A stretch of DNA of 64,000 bases. Source: Actinoalloteichus fjordicus (lineage in GTDB: Bacteria > Actinomycetota > Actinomycetes > Mycobacteriales > Pseudonocardiaceae). This document shows, in pieces, positions 10,692 through 18,579 of this stretch. Position 1 is the first letter of the stretch. Every line of letters starts with the position of its first letter. The stretch lies in the NCBI RefSeq assembly GCF_001941625.1, contig NZ_CP016076.1, forward strand, positions 3,658,001-3,722,000. Reading direction: 5' to 3'. The notes below the pieces were generated by a model. The model was not told where the DNA came from, ran no database searches, and worked only from the letters and a program-made list of their open reading frames with translations. The translations under genes and the position numbers were made by a program.

Positions 10692-10924
10692 GACGCCGCC
10701 CGCCTGTTGGTCGTGATCTCCGACGGCCACTTCCGGGACGAACCCCATGCCGCAGGACAGCACCGCGTCGACCGGTTGCGCGCCACCGGGTGCGGCGTGT
10801 TGTGGCTGTCCCCCGGCGACTACGCCACCCCGTTCAACGGGGTGACCGTCCACACCGTGACCGACCTCACCGCCACCGCGCGCGGTCGGACGCGCCGCCA
10901 CCGCCGCCCTGCACGCCACCCGCT
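10692..10924 (+). pseudogene. Truncated, frameshifted copy of the VWA C-terminus
   Basis: The translation starts abruptly at ARLLVVISDGHFRDEPHAAG and matches the last 75 or so residues of the VWA protein, without the MIDAS motif. A 2-bp deletion in the CG-rich run near 10880 shifts the frame so that the original stop is lost. The sequence is otherwise very close to copy A. It is a by-product of segmental duplication I rather than a functional gene. Confidence 0.8.
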
Positions 10925-11295
10925 GAACCCCGGCACACCAACCCGGCCCCCACACCGAAGGATTATCGATCATGGGAATGGCGCTGTTCGTCGTCGGACG
11001 CGGCGACCACGCCCGCGCCCTCGGCGCGGTCGTCCTGTACACCTCGACCGGTGACAACCCCGGCCCGACGCCCGACATTATGAACACCCTCCCCGAAGGT
11101 CAGGCGGTTCTCACCGCCCCCACCGTCGAGGCATTCACCCGCGCCGTGGTCAACCTGTTCCCGGCATGGCGGGACGCCGAGCTGGGTGCGGCCTATCCCG
11201 GGTTCGACGACGAGTTCGACTTCGTCTACGCCTACGACGACGACCGGGTCCTGTTCTGGCGAGACCGCACCTGGCGCGACATCACCGCCGCCTGA
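10695..11295 (+). repeat. Segmental duplication I, copy B
   Basis: Second copy of 8976-9579. The offset between copies drops from 1719 to 1716 across the segment because of a 2-bp and a 1-bp deletion in copy B. It contains the broken VWA tail and an intact 107-aa gene. Confidence 0.85.
10972..11295 (+). CDS. Acidic 107-aa hypothetical protein, copy B
   Basis: Paralogue of the protein at 9256-9579, same length and same ends (MGMALFVVGRGDHARALGAV to FWRDRTWRDITAA). The acidic core FDDEFDFVYAYDDDR is unchanged. Substitutions cluster in the loop after residue 23 and around residues 58-74. GAAGGATT lies upstream of the ATG. Function unknown. Confidence 0.65.
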   Translation: MGMALFVVGRGDHARALGAVVLYTSTGDNPGPTPDIMNTLPEGQAVLTAPTVEAFTRAVVNLFPAWRDAELGAAYPGFDDEFDFVYAYDDDRVLFWRDRTWRDITAA

Positions 11296-11682
11296 CCGGT
11301 CGCGACACCACCGACCGCCGGCCGGCCCGGCGTGGCACTACCCGCGCCCGATCCGATGACCGCGCCCACCCGCCGACGGCGCCACGCCGAACGGCCGACG
11401 ACGCCCCGTTGCGTTCCCATATCGACCGGTGCCGACACACCGCCGCCACCGGCATACCCGCCCGGAACACGGGCGTCCGTGGCCACCACCGCCACGTGAG
11501 CGGCGCACACCACAGCCGTCTCATGTGGACGTTGTTGATCAGCGGCAATAGCGGATTACGCCATACGGGCCGTTCCCGCCAGCCACGGCCACATCGGGTT
11601 GACGTCGGCGCGGCAACCAAGCGTCCATACACATCGCCGTACGGCACCGACCCAACACACACCAACACGAACGGAGAACCCG

Positions 11683-12162
11683 ATGACCACCACACCCACA
11701 CCCACGCCGACCGCCACGACCGACGAACCGACGCGCAACCCCCGCCTAGTCACCCTGATCGACACCGAGGCCGACGTTCCCCCATCCCCGCCGCCGATGG
11801 GCATGCCCGCCGACGCCGAGGGCCTGTTGATCACCTGTGTCGACGTGGACACCACCTCGACGAACCTGACCGTCGAGCCGATCCTGTTCGAGGCCCACTG
11901 GCTGCACACCCTGCGCCCGGCCCGGGACGTCGAGGGCGACGTCGTGATCCGGGTGCACACCACCGCATCCGACACGCACGTGGACATCGAGCTGCTCGTC
12001 GCCTATCAGGGCCGGTGGGAGCAGGCCGGGGTCTGGAACGGACTCGACACGACCTGGCCCGTATACGTCGCCCGCACCGTCTCCCTGATCATGCGGCTCG
12101 ACGGCGACGCCGCCAGGCCCATGCCGAGGTCGACCCGACCGGGACACACCGACACCAACTGA
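11683..12162 (+). CDS. Hypothetical protein of segmental duplication II (intact copy)
   Basis: A 159-aa protein, ATG 11683 with ACGGAGA upstream. After a Thr/Pro-rich N-terminus of about 35 residues comes a beta-rich domain (EGLLITCVDVDTTSTNLTVE, then DVVIRVHTTASDTHVDIELL). It ends in an Arg/Pro-rich tail. The strongest conserved part against the decayed copy at 14581-15064 is the segment PMGMPAD through HVDIELLVA. No catalytic motif is seen and the function is unknown. Confidence 0.6.
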   Translation: MTTTPTPTPTATTDEPTRNPRLVTLIDTEADVPPSPPPMGMPADAEGLLITCVDVDTTSTNLTVEPILFEAHWLHTLRPARDVEGDVVIRVHTTASDTHVDIELLVAYQGRWEQAGVWNGLDTTWPVYVARTVSLIMRLDGDAARPMPRSTRPGHTDTN

Positions 12163-12176
12163 GCCGCAAACTCATC

Positions 12177-12212
12177 GGCCGGAACCCGGGCACACGAACC
12201 CGGGTTCCGGCC
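12177..12212 (+). terminator. 14-bp perfect hairpin after the duplicated gene
   Basis: Arms 12177-12190 (GGCCGGAACCCGGG) and 12199-12212 are perfectly complementary with an 8-nt loop. It starts 15 nt after the stop at 12162. The same hairpin, 12 bp long with an 8-nt loop, follows the decayed paralogue at 15084-15115. It is likely a factor-independent-type terminator or 3' stabiliser; no T-run follows. Confidence 0.65.
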
Positions 12213-12979
12213 GAACGGTGTCCCGCATCGCATCGAAACGACACCGCGCCCGAAGGCGCTCACGTCGACAACACCCGCAACCACCACATTCGCAGGCACG
12301 TCACCGACACCGCCGACGCCCGGACCACACGTCACCGGCGCCGGGGCGTGCGGCCGGACATCGCAATGACACCCGGTGCCCCGTGCCCGCCCCGTGACGG
12401 TGGCCGCACCCGGTGCAACACGGCGGGAACCGGAAGGTGCGCCGATGCCGCCGAACCGCCACGCGACGGTTCCGGGCGAGGCGCGTGCCATCGCGGCATC
12501 CGTGCCGCGACACGGCGCCCGACGAGGCGCCACCGCACGCACGACCCGCGTACGGCGAACGGGCCGTCCGGGGCAGGGCCGCACACCACGGCCCGGTCGT
12601 AGGCGTTGGGCCGATACCCCGACCGGGGCGACACGAACCCCAGTACCGCGCCGTCGACGTCGGCAGGGCGAGGCGATCCCGCCCACCACACCACTACCGG
12701 ACCGCACCGAGCGCGCACGTCGACGGCCCGACCCAACCCCGAATGACCGGGCGGCGCCGTCCGTCCGGTCGAGCCGCCCGGCGCACCGGCGCGGGCCGGC
12801 GACGCCGCGCGTGTGGTCGCGCCGGGATCGCCGACGGATTCCACCCGATGCCCGCGACGTGATCCGTCTCATCGGTCCGCCGGACCCGGCACCGTCACGA
12901 ACACCGCCGACAGCCGGACGGGCGTGATCCCGGCTCGCTGTCATCCGCCGGGATCACGCCCGAAACACCCTCCGCCGTA
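12213..12979 (+). other. Unassigned GC-rich stretch; possible Arg/Pro-rich frame 12445-12927
   Basis: About 770 bases with no recognisable gene. One frame from ATG 12445 (GGAAGGTGC upstream) to 12927 would encode an extremely Arg/Pro/Thr-rich protein (MPPNRHATVPGEARAIAASV at the start). In DNA this GC-rich, many frames stay open by chance, and the composition looks like an out-of-frame read. I see no repeat, RNA gene or mobile element here. Confidence 0.3.
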
Positions 12980-13438
12980 TTACCCTGCCCGCGATCGATC
13001 CACCTCGTCGAGGCGATCAAGGACTTCGGGCAGGTCCCTCGTCAGGTGTTCGCAGAACGTCCGCAACGCCTCCATTCGTCGGCGCCCCGCCACCCCGTCG
13101 GCACCGACGTGCTCGATGCCGCGCCGCGCCGCATCCCCCATGACCCGCAACGCCGTACTGAACGTCGCCATCAGGCGCAGGCCGACCTGGTCCGGACACC
13201 GGTACCGCCGTGATCGGGTCCCCGGTGTCGGAACCTCCTCGATCAGGCCACGCTGGGCGAGCACGTCGACGGCCGCCCACACCGACCCGCTTCCGACCTG
13301 GAGATTTCCCGCTATCTGGACGGCCGTGATCGCCTCCTCGTCCGTGAGCAGCAACCCTGCCAACACCCGGGCGGGCATGCGCCGCAGGTCGAAACGTGTC
13401 AACGCCAACGCGAGATCCTCGGTGGCCTGGAGATCCAT
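12980..13438 (-). CDS. MarR/GbsR-like winged-helix regulator
   Basis: A 152-aa protein. ATG 13438 is preferred over the adjacent ATG 13441 because GGAAGGA is then 6 nt upstream. The helix-turn-helix is DEEAITAVQIAGNLQVGSGS followed by WAAVDVLAQRGLIEEVPTPG and a basic wing (TRSRRYRCP), as in MarR/GbsR-type repressors. The C-terminal half is helical and Arg-rich, likely for dimerisation. It lies downstream of the other regulator on the same strand, with a hairpin between them. Confidence 0.7.
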   Translation of the reverse strand: MDLQATEDLALALTRFDLRRMPARVLAGLLLTDEEAITAVQIAGNLQVGSGSVWAAVDVLAQRGLIEEVPTPGTRSRRYRCPDQVGLRLMATFSTALRVMGDAARRGIEHVGADGVAGRRRMEALRTFCEHLTRDLPEVLDRLDEVDRSRAG

Positions 13439-13478
13439 CATCCGTCCTTCCGTTCCCGTTCCTGTCGGTCGCGACAGG

Positions 13479-13511
13479 CGGCGGGTGCCGACCACAAGGC
13501 GGCACCCGCCG
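13479..13511 (-). terminator. GC hairpin between the two regulator genes
   Basis: Arms 13480-13490 and 13500-13510 (GGCGGGTGCCG and its complement) with a 9-nt loop; one more pair extends to 13479 and 13511. It lies just downstream of the regulator at 13534-14268 and upstream of the start at 13438, where a terminator for the first gene would be expected. Confidence 0.6.
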
Positions 13512-13533
13512 TGATCACCGATGCCGTTCGGGG

Positions 13534-14268
13534 TCACGCCGTCGGCGCGTCGCCCTCGACGGCCTGATAGCGCTTCGGGGATTCGGCGACCCGCCTGGCG
13601 TAGCCGTCGGCGACCAACCTCTCCAGTGCGTTCGCGACGGCCCCGCCCGACCGACCCAGCCGCTTGCCGAGCTGGGCCGGCCCGAACGACTCACCGGGGT
13701 GCGCGGTCAGGTAGTCCTCGACCATCCCCCGGAGGGCGCCCTTCGCCAGTCGACCCGTCGGTCCGGTCCGAGGCGTAGGGGCGGTGTCGGTCGACGACGG
13801 CGCGGGCGGCGCCTCCTCGATCGGAACGTCGGCCTCGGCGGGGGTCGGGTCGGCGGCGGTGTCGGTCGGCGCGTCGGGCACGACGGCCAGCCGGACTGAC
13901 ATCACCTCCTCGCCCGACGGAGTCGCCCCGTCGCCGTCGGAATCGGAATCCGACCCGCTGTCGGTGTTCGTGTCCGGCTCGACGTCGGTGTCGGTGTCGG
14001 CGGGTCCGTCGACGTCGATGACGCTCCACCGGTCGGCGGGGCGCCGACCGCCGGTGGCGATGCCGGCCGTCCTCGTGGCGCTGCCCTCCGTATCCCACGT
14101 GGCGAGGATCTTCGTCGCGGTCGACCGGCCGATGCCGGCGGTGAACGCGAGGTCGGCGGCGGTCGATCCGGGATTGTCGTGCAACGCCCGCCACAACCGG
14201 TGCTCCGCATCGGTGCGGCGACCGCCGGGAACGGCGTGCAGGCGGGTGGTGTTCGTGGTGTCGGGCAT
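13534..14268 (-). CDS. Two-winged-helix DNA-binding protein with acidic linker
   Basis: A 244-aa protein from ATG 14268, with GAAGGAG 8 nt upstream. The N-terminal HTH spans about residues 20-75 (TAADLAFTAGIGRSTATKIL). A long acidic Asp/Thr/Ser linker (about 85-165) follows. The C-terminal HTH spans about 185-240 (FGPAQLGKRLGRSGGAVANA then LERLVADGYARRV). This last domain strongly resembles the winged helix at the N-terminus of the AAA+ protein (LGRSAGAVANALAVLVDRG). Two DNA-binding ends on a flexible acidic tether suggest bridging of sites or a shared operator with the ATPase; this is inference. Confidence 0.7.
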   Translation of the reverse strand: MPDTTNTTRLHAVPGGRRTDAEHRLWRALHDNPGSTAADLAFTAGIGRSTATKILATWDTEGSATRTAGIATGGRRPADRWSVIDVDGPADTDTDVEPDTNTDSGSDSDSDGDGATPSGEEVMSVRLAVVPDAPTDTAADPTPAEADVPIEEAPPAPSSTDTAPTPRTGPTGRLAKGALRGMVEDYLTAHPGESFGPAQLGKRLGRSGGAVANALERLVADGYARRVAESPKRYQAVEGDAPTA

Positions 14269-14309
14269 GACGGCCACTCCTTCGTAAAGAGGGGTTACGG
14301 GTCATGCCC

Positions 14310-14331
14310 CCGGGGGCGGTGCAGCCCCCGG
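14310..14331 (-). promoter_or_regulatory. Hairpin in the 5' leader of the two-HTH regulator
   Basis: Arms 14310-14317 (CCGGGGGC) and 14324-14331 with a 6-nt loop (ggtgca). It is 42 nt upstream of the start at 14268 on the minus strand, so it would be in the leader transcript or overlap the promoter. Function unknown. Confidence 0.35.
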
Positions 14332-14580
14332 CGCGCTACCGGTCGAAACGGGCTACGCGTCTATGAACGCTTCCATCACCGCGACGAGTCAAGCCCCACA
14401 CCACAACACAACCGTCTCATGTAGACGTCCGTGATCAGCGGCTATAGCCGATTGCGCCATCCCGGTCGTCCCGTCACATCCGGCCGCATCGGGCTTGACG
14501 ACGGCGCGCCACGACCACGCGTCCATACACATCGCCGTACGACCTCGACCAGCACAACCGACCGCGAACGGAGATCCCGA

Positions 14581-15064
14581 TGACCACCACACCGACCCCG
14601 CCCATCACCGACCAGCTCACACCGTCGAACTGGGACAGGGACCCCGGACATAGTGGTCCTGTTCGACGCCGACCCCGACGTGGTGTCCCCGACGCCGATG
14701 GGGATGCCCGCCGACTACGAGCGCCTGATGATCACCTGCATCGACGTGGCCACCACCCCGCCGGGCCTGACCGCCAACCCGATCCTGTTCGAAGCGGCCT
14801 GGAACAAGACGTTCCCCCGGCAGAGGATGTCGACGGCGACGTCGTCGTCCGCGTGCACACCACCACATCCGAAACACACGTCGACATCGAGCTGCTGGTC
14901 GCCACCAGGGCGTATGGGAACAGGCCGCAATGTGGCACGGTCTCGACGACACCTGGCCACGACACATCGGCACGCACCGCCGCAATGATCTTGCGCCTCG
15001 ACTACACCGTCAACGCACCCATGACCATTCCTGCCAGCCGCCCGGAGCCGATCTTCACCGCCTG
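14581..15064 (+). pseudogene. Frameshifted paralogue of the 11683-12162 gene
   Basis: The N-terminus starts in one frame (MTTTPTPPITDQLTPSNWDR). The conserved PTPMGMPADYERLMITCIDV continues in a second frame from about 14653. DVDGDVVVRVHTTTSETHVD is back in the first frame, and MWHGLDDTWPRHI is in a third frame near 14930. At least three frameshifts are needed to restore the protein. Start-codon context (acggagatcccgATG) is retained. Confidence 0.75.
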
Positions 15065-15083
15065 ACACCCGATCAGACTCCTC

Positions 15084-15115
15084 GGCCGGAACCCGGATAC
15101 ACGCGGGTTCCGGCC
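15084..15115 (+). terminator. 12-bp hairpin, second copy of the duplication II 3' hairpin
   Basis: Arms 15084-15095 (GGCCGGAACCCG) and 15104-15115, 8-nt loop. It occupies the same position after the decayed gene as the 14-bp hairpin at 12177-12212. The loop sequences differ but the stem is preserved. Confidence 0.6.
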
Positions 15116-15232
15116 GAACGGCGTCCCCTACACGCGACACCGCCGCCCAACCTGACGAACGCGACTCGATTCACGTTCGGAGATCACCTGTCCGAGGGAG
15201 ATCCATAACGCTCTCGAAACGTCGGGCCCGCG

Positions 15233-15601
15233 ATGACCTCGCCACCGTGTGAGAGTGACCCGATGCATACTAACTGCGTGCGGACTGCGCTCTTCGGCTA
15301 CGGACTGCTGACTGTCCCAGAGGTGGAGGCACGACTAGAGACCATCCAGTCGAGGGTGGGCAATGGGCAGTGTCCTCGGTGTTGCGGACGATTGCCCGAG
15401 TGGCCCGACACCTCTCACACCATCTCAGACTGCTGCTTGCCGATCTGCAACGCTTGTGGAAATAAAGAATCCACCGAGGAGTTCCGCACCGGGTTTGTGC
15501 CACCTATCCCCGAGTGGGACTCGTTGCCTATAGTTCCGCGTCGGATCCGAGTGCGAGCCCGATACGTCTCGATGCCCATTCCCCTCGGTAAACGCACGTG
15601 A
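15233..15601 (+). CDS. Hypothetical protein with CxxC zinc-binding pairs
   Basis: A 122-aa frame from ATG 15233; an in-frame ATG at 15263 ([14 protein letters not shown]) is an alternative start. It contains a CPRC and a CNAC pair separated by about 30 residues ([15 protein letters not shown] and [11 protein letters not shown]), consistent with one zinc-ribbon. GC content falls here compared with the upstream module, which suggests different ancestry. It is followed directly by an IS30 remnant. Function unknown. Confidence 0.5.
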   Translation: MTSPPCESDPMHTNCVRTALFGYGLLTVPEVEARLETIQSRVGNGQCPRCCGRLPEWPDTSHTISDCCLPICNACGNKESTEEFRTGFVPPIPEWDSLPIVPRRIRVRARYVSMPIPLGKRT

Positions 15602-15702
15602 TGTCCGTGCGGAAATCGCCCCGGGACCGCAATCTTCCGATTCCAGGCACCGCGCGAACGCATCTACACTCCCCGCAATCACTCAACCGGAATCGACGCC
15701 CC

Positions 15703-15930
15703 TTCTACAACCCGCACGCACTCTGGCAACGGGGCACCAACGAAAATACCAACGGACTCCTCCGACAATATCTCCCCAAGGGAACCAACCTCTCCACCCG
15801 CACTCACGCCGAACTCGACGCCATCGCCGACGAACTCAACAACCGTCCACGCCAGACACTCGACTGGCTCGAACCCATTGAATTCTTCAAAAACCTCCTA
15901 CTTAACGACGGTGGTGCACCCACTGCTTGA
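15703..15930 (+). pseudogene. IS30-family transposase, C-terminal fragment
   Basis: The translation [20 protein letters not shown] followed by [12 protein letters not shown] and [18 protein letters not shown] is the conserved C-terminal catalytic part of IS30 transposases, including the final Glu of the DDE triad in GTNENTNG. The N-terminal HTH and the first two catalytic residues are missing and the upstream sequence is unrelated. It marks an old insertion or deletion at this boundary. Confidence 0.85.
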
Positions 15931-15944
15931 CACCAGCCGGGCCT

Positions 15945-16694
15945 TTATTCCGTCAAATCGTCCACCGGCACCACTCGAATGTCCTTTAGATCCCGAAGCC
16001 ATACAGTAGATTCCGCATCCCAACCCCGCAGCTCGGCAACTCCAAGCGATGTAACTACCGGAAAATTCTGCGTAGCCAAGAGCCCTCTTGCAGTGAGATG
16101 GACAGCGCGGAAATCGACGGAGACGTCCCGCCATTCGACACAAATACGACCACCTCGAGAATCACCTGGATATTGCGAGGCAAGCCATTGAAAATCCCTG
16201 AGAGCATCAATGTGATAGATTGAATGATCACTCTCATGAAAGTAGACGGACCACAGAGTTCTATTCTCTCTCGAAAATTCCGCACGCTCCTTCCTTGCCC
16301 AGGAACTCTCACCATTAGGCAGGTAGGAAGAAGTCCAAAGCGCCCCTTGAGGCTTCTCCGATATGACAGAGCCAAGCCGGGAATCCAGAGTGCCAACGGA
16401 TCGGATTTCGCCTGTTTTCGAGAACCAGGATTGCGGACTACTCAATTCCGTCCGCGCAAACCAACCCGCCTTCATGCGGCCCATAATCCGTTCGGCCACG
16501 TCGTCCAATTCAGGAGCAATCTGCGGCAGGAACACATCGCGCGAATTCCGGAGGCTTGCAGCAAAGGTTATCTGATGATAAAGATTCACATCGTCCAACC
16601 GCCGCAGGCCTTCGAAATCATCCAAAAATTGCTTGCACAGCTCCACCAGAATAGGGCTTTTGAAAGCACCCGAAATGAAATCTTGACTCCTCAC
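15945..16694 (-). CDS. Hypothetical protein on low-GC DNA
   Basis: A 249-aa protein from GTG 16694, with GAAGGGA upstream. GC content and codon use are much lower than those of the neighbours, a sign of transfer. It is predicted soluble, with a helical N-terminal half (SPILVELCKQFLDDFEGLRR) and a middle region rich in Trp/Ser. I recognise no motif. The position next to an IS30 remnant and a secreted protein suggests cargo of a mobile element. Confidence 0.55.
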   Translation of the reverse strand: MRSQDFISGAFKSPILVELCKQFLDDFEGLRRLDDVNLYHQITFAASLRNSRDVFLPQIAPELDDVAERIMGRMKAGWFARTELSSPQSWFSKTGEIRSVGTLDSRLGSVISEKPQGALWTSSYLPNGESSWARKERAEFSRENRTLWSVYFHESDHSIYHIDALRDFQWLASQYPGDSRGGRICVEWRDVSVDFRAVHLTARGLLATQNFPVVTSLGVAELRGWDAESTVWLRDLKDIRVVPVDDLTE

Positions 16695-16797
16695 GCAGAG
16701 TCCCTTCAGTCACGATCAGATACGCCCCGTAATATTGCACTACAAGGTCGCACTTCCGAGACTGAAGGGCTACCTCGGCATCAGATAGTACAGGAGC

Positions 16798-17250
16798 TTA
16801 GCAACTAATCGATCGAGCGGGTGTTACGTGGCTTCGCTCGTACCTGACACCGTTGTGGTCCACCATCAAAAACTCTGCCCTCGCCAGATAGCGAACACTC
16901 CTACAGGGCTCCGCTGCAGCTGCTCCGGCATATACGCCCCTGCCACTATTAGATACATCTTCGGCAGACGCGACAAGGCTGAAATAACCTGGCGTAGTTT
17001 CCCTATAGAGATGAGTCTCAACTCCCAGATACGCCTTGGCAGTGTTGCACGACATCACGCCGTTACTAGTCACGTAACCGGGCCTATGACCCGATTTATG
17101 CGGCCAATCCAAGTTGAAGTTGCAGTCCGACACCTTCTCCAGGATCTCGACGTTATCCGCCACCGAGGCAGAAGTGCCGGAAGCAAACAGAAGAAGTCCC
17201 GAAAGGGGCACCAATACCAGGCCGAGCAGCTTTCCGAGGCGTGTCTTCAT
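16798..17250 (-). CDS. Secreted hypothetical protein
   Basis: A 150-aa protein from ATG 17250, with AGGAT upstream. It has a clear signal peptide (MKTRLGKLLGLVLVPLSGLL, cleavage likely after SGTSA near residue 28). The mature part of about 120 residues has four Cys (SDCNF, MSCNT, EPCRS and the C-terminal SISC), enough for two disulfides. The fold is not recognised. It is likely an exported small protein. GC content is low for the window, as in the gene at 15945. Confidence 0.65.
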   Translation of the reverse strand: MKTRLGKLLGLVLVPLSGLLLFASGTSASVADNVEILEKVSDCNFNLDWPHKSGHRPGYVTSNGVMSCNTAKAYLGVETHLYRETTPGYFSLVASAEDVSNSGRGVYAGAAAAEPCRSVRYLARAEFLMVDHNGVRYERSHVTPARSISC

Positions 17251-17650
17251 CAACAATCCTAACTCATAGGTGCAGGAATTCGAATTGAATGCATAAGCCG
17301 CACGGGAGCTTTCATCCCGCACATACCTCGATCGAGACTTCTTGAACAGGTAGAAATGTTACTCGAGCCCATCCCGTAGCACACTCCACTAAATAGTGGT
17401 GAAAAACGACACAACATTGCGACATGGAGGGAACTTGATGGCCACCCCAAAACAGGCCGTAACGGAAAATCTGCCATTTGGGTGAAAGTTTACCCACACT
17501 CAGATCGATTCTTGACAATCGCCAATCAACATGCATGAGCGGCACCTGAGCTAGGTGGCGTTCAACTCGCCCAAGGACGAGCCCAATTGTTGGCGAAGGT
17601 TGAGCACAGGAATCGCCTCCGATCAGCGTCGGCGCAGCCTCCCGAAGGAT
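17251..17650 (-). other. AT-richer intergenic region
   Basis: About 400 bases separating the secreted-protein gene from the T4SS operon end. It contains many A/T runs and no reading frame with recognisable content. A promoter for the gene starting at 17250 would lie here, but I cannot point to convincing -35 and -10 boxes. Confidence 0.35.
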
Positions 17651-18579
17651 TCAAGAGAGGCGGCGAGCACCGACATAACTGTCATCGTCCCAGCGGTACG
17701 CGCCGATTTGGACGGGTTGGCCGAAGGTGGGTGCGTGGATCATCTGGTCGTTGCCGAGGTAGAGGCCGACGTGGGTGATCTTGGTAGCCGGGTTGCCGTA
17801 GAAGACGAGGTCTCCGGGGAGCAGTGCCGTGTCGTCGGGGAGCCGGGGTCCGGCGTGGTATTGGGTGTGGGCGGTGCGGGGGAGGGTGACTCCGGCGGCG
17901 GCATAGGCGGCGGTGGTGAGTCCGGAGCAGTCGAAGCCTGCGTGTCCGCCGTCGGGGCCGTTGCCGCCCCAGACGTAGGGCAGGCCGAGTTGTCCCATGG
18001 CGTAGTTGATCGCTGTCTGCGCCGCGTCGGTGGGTGCCTGGTCGGGGCTGCCGTGGGCGGTGGAGTAGGTGTCGGCTTGGGCGAGGACTTTCGCGACGTA
18101 CCAGTCGGCGCGGTTGTAGGCGAAGATCGCGGCGTAGAGGTCGTCGGGGGCGCCGGAGTCGCAGAGGTAGAGGGCGGCGGCGTGGACGGCGTCGTGCGGG
18201 TCGTATCGCGACGGCGGGGCGGCGCCGCCGGGTGGGATGCGGCTGGCGACGGAGTCGAAGGTCGGTTGAAGGAACTGCATCGGCCCGCCGGCCCCAGCGT
18301 AGTTCTCGCCGTCGTTGACACCGGGGAGTGGGACGCGGCCGTGGTCGGTCTCGACTTTCCCGATGGCAGCGAGGACGGCCAGTCGAGGCCGGGGCAGGTC
18401 GGGGCGGCTTGGAGGTAGAGGGTCAGGTAGTCGCCGGGGATGTCATCCAAGGCAGCCTGGCTTGGTGTGGTGTCGGAGCTGCCGAGGAACGTGGTGGCCA
18501 GGCCGTGCAGGAGTGCGGCGATGAGGACGGGGATGAGCAGGAGCGCGCCAAGTCCGGCGAGGGCGGTCTTACCGCCCAT
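17651..18579 (-). pseudogene. Lytic transglycosylase-NlpC/P60 peptidoglycan hydrolase, 1-nt frameshift
   Basis: The N-terminal frame from ATG 18579 has a membrane anchor (LGALLLIPVLIAALLHGLAT) and stays in register to CPGLDW. There one G appears to be missing near 18377-18381. The next frame then continues with VLAAIGKVETDHGR, the start of a transglycosylase-like domain, then MQFLQPTFDSVASR and an NlpC/P60 domain (AGFDCSGLTTAAY with catalytic Cys, then GDLVFYG and HVGLYLGN with catalytic His). Such proteins open the wall for T4SS assembly and close actinobacterial conjugation operons. The break is in a short G-run, so a sequencing error is possible. If real, the domain could only be made from an internal start such as ATG 18280. 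Confidence 0.8.

Larger units (their letters stand above)
11519..12212 (+). repeat. Segmental duplication II, copy A (leader, gene and 3' hairpin)
   Basis: A unit of about 690 nt that recurs, more diverged, at 14409-15115. Conserved parts are the leader (tctcatgt followed by acgt, gatcagcgg, cgtccatacacatcgccgta), the 5' coding end, most of the protein and the 3' hairpin. Conservation of the non-coding leader and hairpin argues that they are functional parts of the gene unit. Confidence 0.8.
14409..15115 (+). repeat. Segmental duplication II, copy B (decayed)
   Basis: Diverged copy of 11519-12212: same leader blocks, same gene order and the same 3' hairpin. The coding part has several frameshifts while the leader and hairpin remain recognisable. 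Confidence 0.75.

Noticed and set aside
10892-10926. Separate small gene starting in the frameshifted VWA tail
   Set aside because: It is the same duplicated sequence read in the wrong frame, with Arg-rich composition.
12376-12927. Long Arg/Pro-rich open frame as a DNA-binding protein gene
   Set aside because: Composition matches an out-of-frame read of GC-rich DNA, several other frames are equally open, and no family motif is present.
18280-18579. Programmed ribosomal frameshift in the NlpC/P60 gene
   Set aside because: No slippery heptamer or downstream pseudoknot is evident at the break; a single-base loss in a G-run explains it more simply.
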